Source: Schlegelella aquatica (GTDB lineage Bacteria > Pseudomonadota > Gammaproteobacteria > Burkholderiales > Burkholderiaceae_C). Taken from it: a stretch of 64,000 nt of DNA. Positions 63,540 through 64,000 of the stretch are shown here, one piece after another. How positions within the stretch are numbered: the stretch's first letter is position 1; every line of letters starts with the position of its first letter. The stretch is from assembly GCF_026013905.1 (NCBI RefSeq), contig NZ_CP110257.1:310001-374000 (forward strand), in the 5' to 3' direction. The notes beneath the pieces are model-generated. The model had not been told where the DNA came from, did no database searches, and saw nothing but the letters and a program-made list of their open reading frames with translations. The position numbers and the translations under genes were made by a program.

Positions 63540-64000
63540 CTACAGCGTGTGGGTGCGGTCGCCGTAGGCGAAGCCGAGGGCGTCGTCCAGCGCGATGCCG
63601 CGCGCGAAGCCGATCACCTTGAACAGCTCTCCCATCTCGTGCTCGCCGACGAGCTTTTGCACCGCGGCCACGTCGCGCAGGCGCTCGGCCGTGGCGGTGC
63701 CGTCGTCCGGCGGCAGCAGCTCCAGCAGCCCGCAGTTGAGCAGGAAGTGCCCCTGGCTGGTGTAGCCGATCACATCCAGCCCCGCGTCCTGGCCCGCCAG
63801 TGCGATGCCGGTGAAATTGACGTGGGCGGTGAGGTCCTTGAGCCCCAGGTCCGAGAGCGGATCGGTGTCGCTGCGGTGCGCGCGGTGGCACATCAAGGTG
63901 CCCCCGCTGCGTTGCGGGTGGTAGTACTCGTGCTCGGGGAATCCGTAGTCCAGGAAGAACGCCGCCCCCCGCCGCAGCCGCTCGGCCAGCGTGCGGACGA
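63540..64000 (-). CDS. MidA/NDUFAF7-type SAM-dependent methyltransferase, 5' end outside window
   Basis: The C-terminal 150 or so residues of a COG1565/NDUFAF7-like methyltransferase, cut by the right window edge. Beyond the first Met in the window (63896) the frame stays open to 64000 with FFLDYGFPEHEYYHPQRSGG, the substrate-arginine-methyltransferase-like segment; HVNFTGIALAG and TSQGHFLLNCG follow. Mitochondrial NDUFAF7 dimethylates an arginine of complex I; the bacterial role is unknown but intriguing beside the NDUFA9-like gene. No start visible. Confidence 0.9.
   Translation of the reverse strand, partial: VRTLAERLRRGAAFFLDYGFPEHEYYHPQRSGGTLMCHRAHRSDTDPLSDLGLKDLTAHVNFTGIALAGQDAGLDVIGYTSQGHFLLNCGLLELLPPDDGTATAERLRDVAAVQKLVGEHEMGELFKVIGFARGIALDDALGFAYGDRTHTL

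Overview
The window is GC-rich chromosomal DNA from a betaproteobacterium of the order Burkholderiales. It is probably from the Rubrivivax/Caldimonas/Leptothrix part of the order. This rests on protein content and gene order read by eye (rsmB-DUF4390-ntrY-ntrX, dprA-LysM-def-fmt-htpX, yajC-secD-secF, DUF494/Smg, DUF1631, DUF3079, an FxDxF-type PEP-CTERM protein); no database search was possible.

Left core (1-26,100). The window opens inside an aldo/keto reductase and continues with a hemerythrin-like protein, an unknown membrane protein, a MurU-type nucleotidyltransferase, transketolase and GAPDH (sugar phosphate metabolism), a secreted subtilisin with a GlyGly-CTERM tail, BirA next to a short SPOR-family remnant, a SET-domain methyltransferase, a TlpA-like thioredoxin, topoisomerase III, an AEC transporter, ProA, QueC, a LemA/M48 protease pair, a flavocytochrome c sulfide dehydrogenase (fccAB), and the block rsmB-DUF4390-ntrY-ntrX. 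It ends at a tRNA-Phe gene.

Accessory region (26,100-43,850). Directly behind tRNA-Phe lies a copper-resistance island bounded by two 164-bp direct copies (about 96% identical by hand alignment) of the tRNA-Phe terminator and its downstream flank. Inside are a truncated IS5-type transposase, the two-component pair cusR/cusS, and a co-directional run of periplasmic multicopper oxidase, outer-membrane CopB, cupredoxin, DUF411, DUF2933 and a CPC-type copper ATPase. Together they would sense periplasmic copper, oxidise or sequester it, and pump cytoplasmic Cu(I) out. Abutting the right repeat is an arsenic operon on the opposite strand (arsR-arsI-arsC-arsC-aqpS). It has no ArsB/Acr3 pump and uses an aquaporin instead. 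Next come two decayed acyl-activating genes (an ACP/AMP-ligase/PlsC fusion broken by three frameshifts, and a frameshifted, truncated FadD-like ligase) that run in frame into an MFS transporter.

Right core (44,000-64,000). After a DUF3079 protein come the Sec accessory genes yajC-secD-secF, a DUF1631 protein converging on smg, then dprA and a LysM protein divergent from def-fmt-htpX, a small lipoprotein, 5-formyl-THF cyclo-ligase divergent from a lytic transglycosylase, an NDUFA9-like protein, a GST, a PEP-CTERM protein, the CCA-adding enzyme, a zinc-ribbon membrane protein, DUF2905 and the end of a MidA-type methyltransferase cut by the window edge.

The points most worth checking are the repeat-bounded copper island without an integrase, the arsenic operon built on an aquaporin, the clustered frameshifts around the lipid-ligase/MFS junction, the GlyGly-CTERM protease, and the 27-bp alternating purine-pyrimidine tract between divergent genes.
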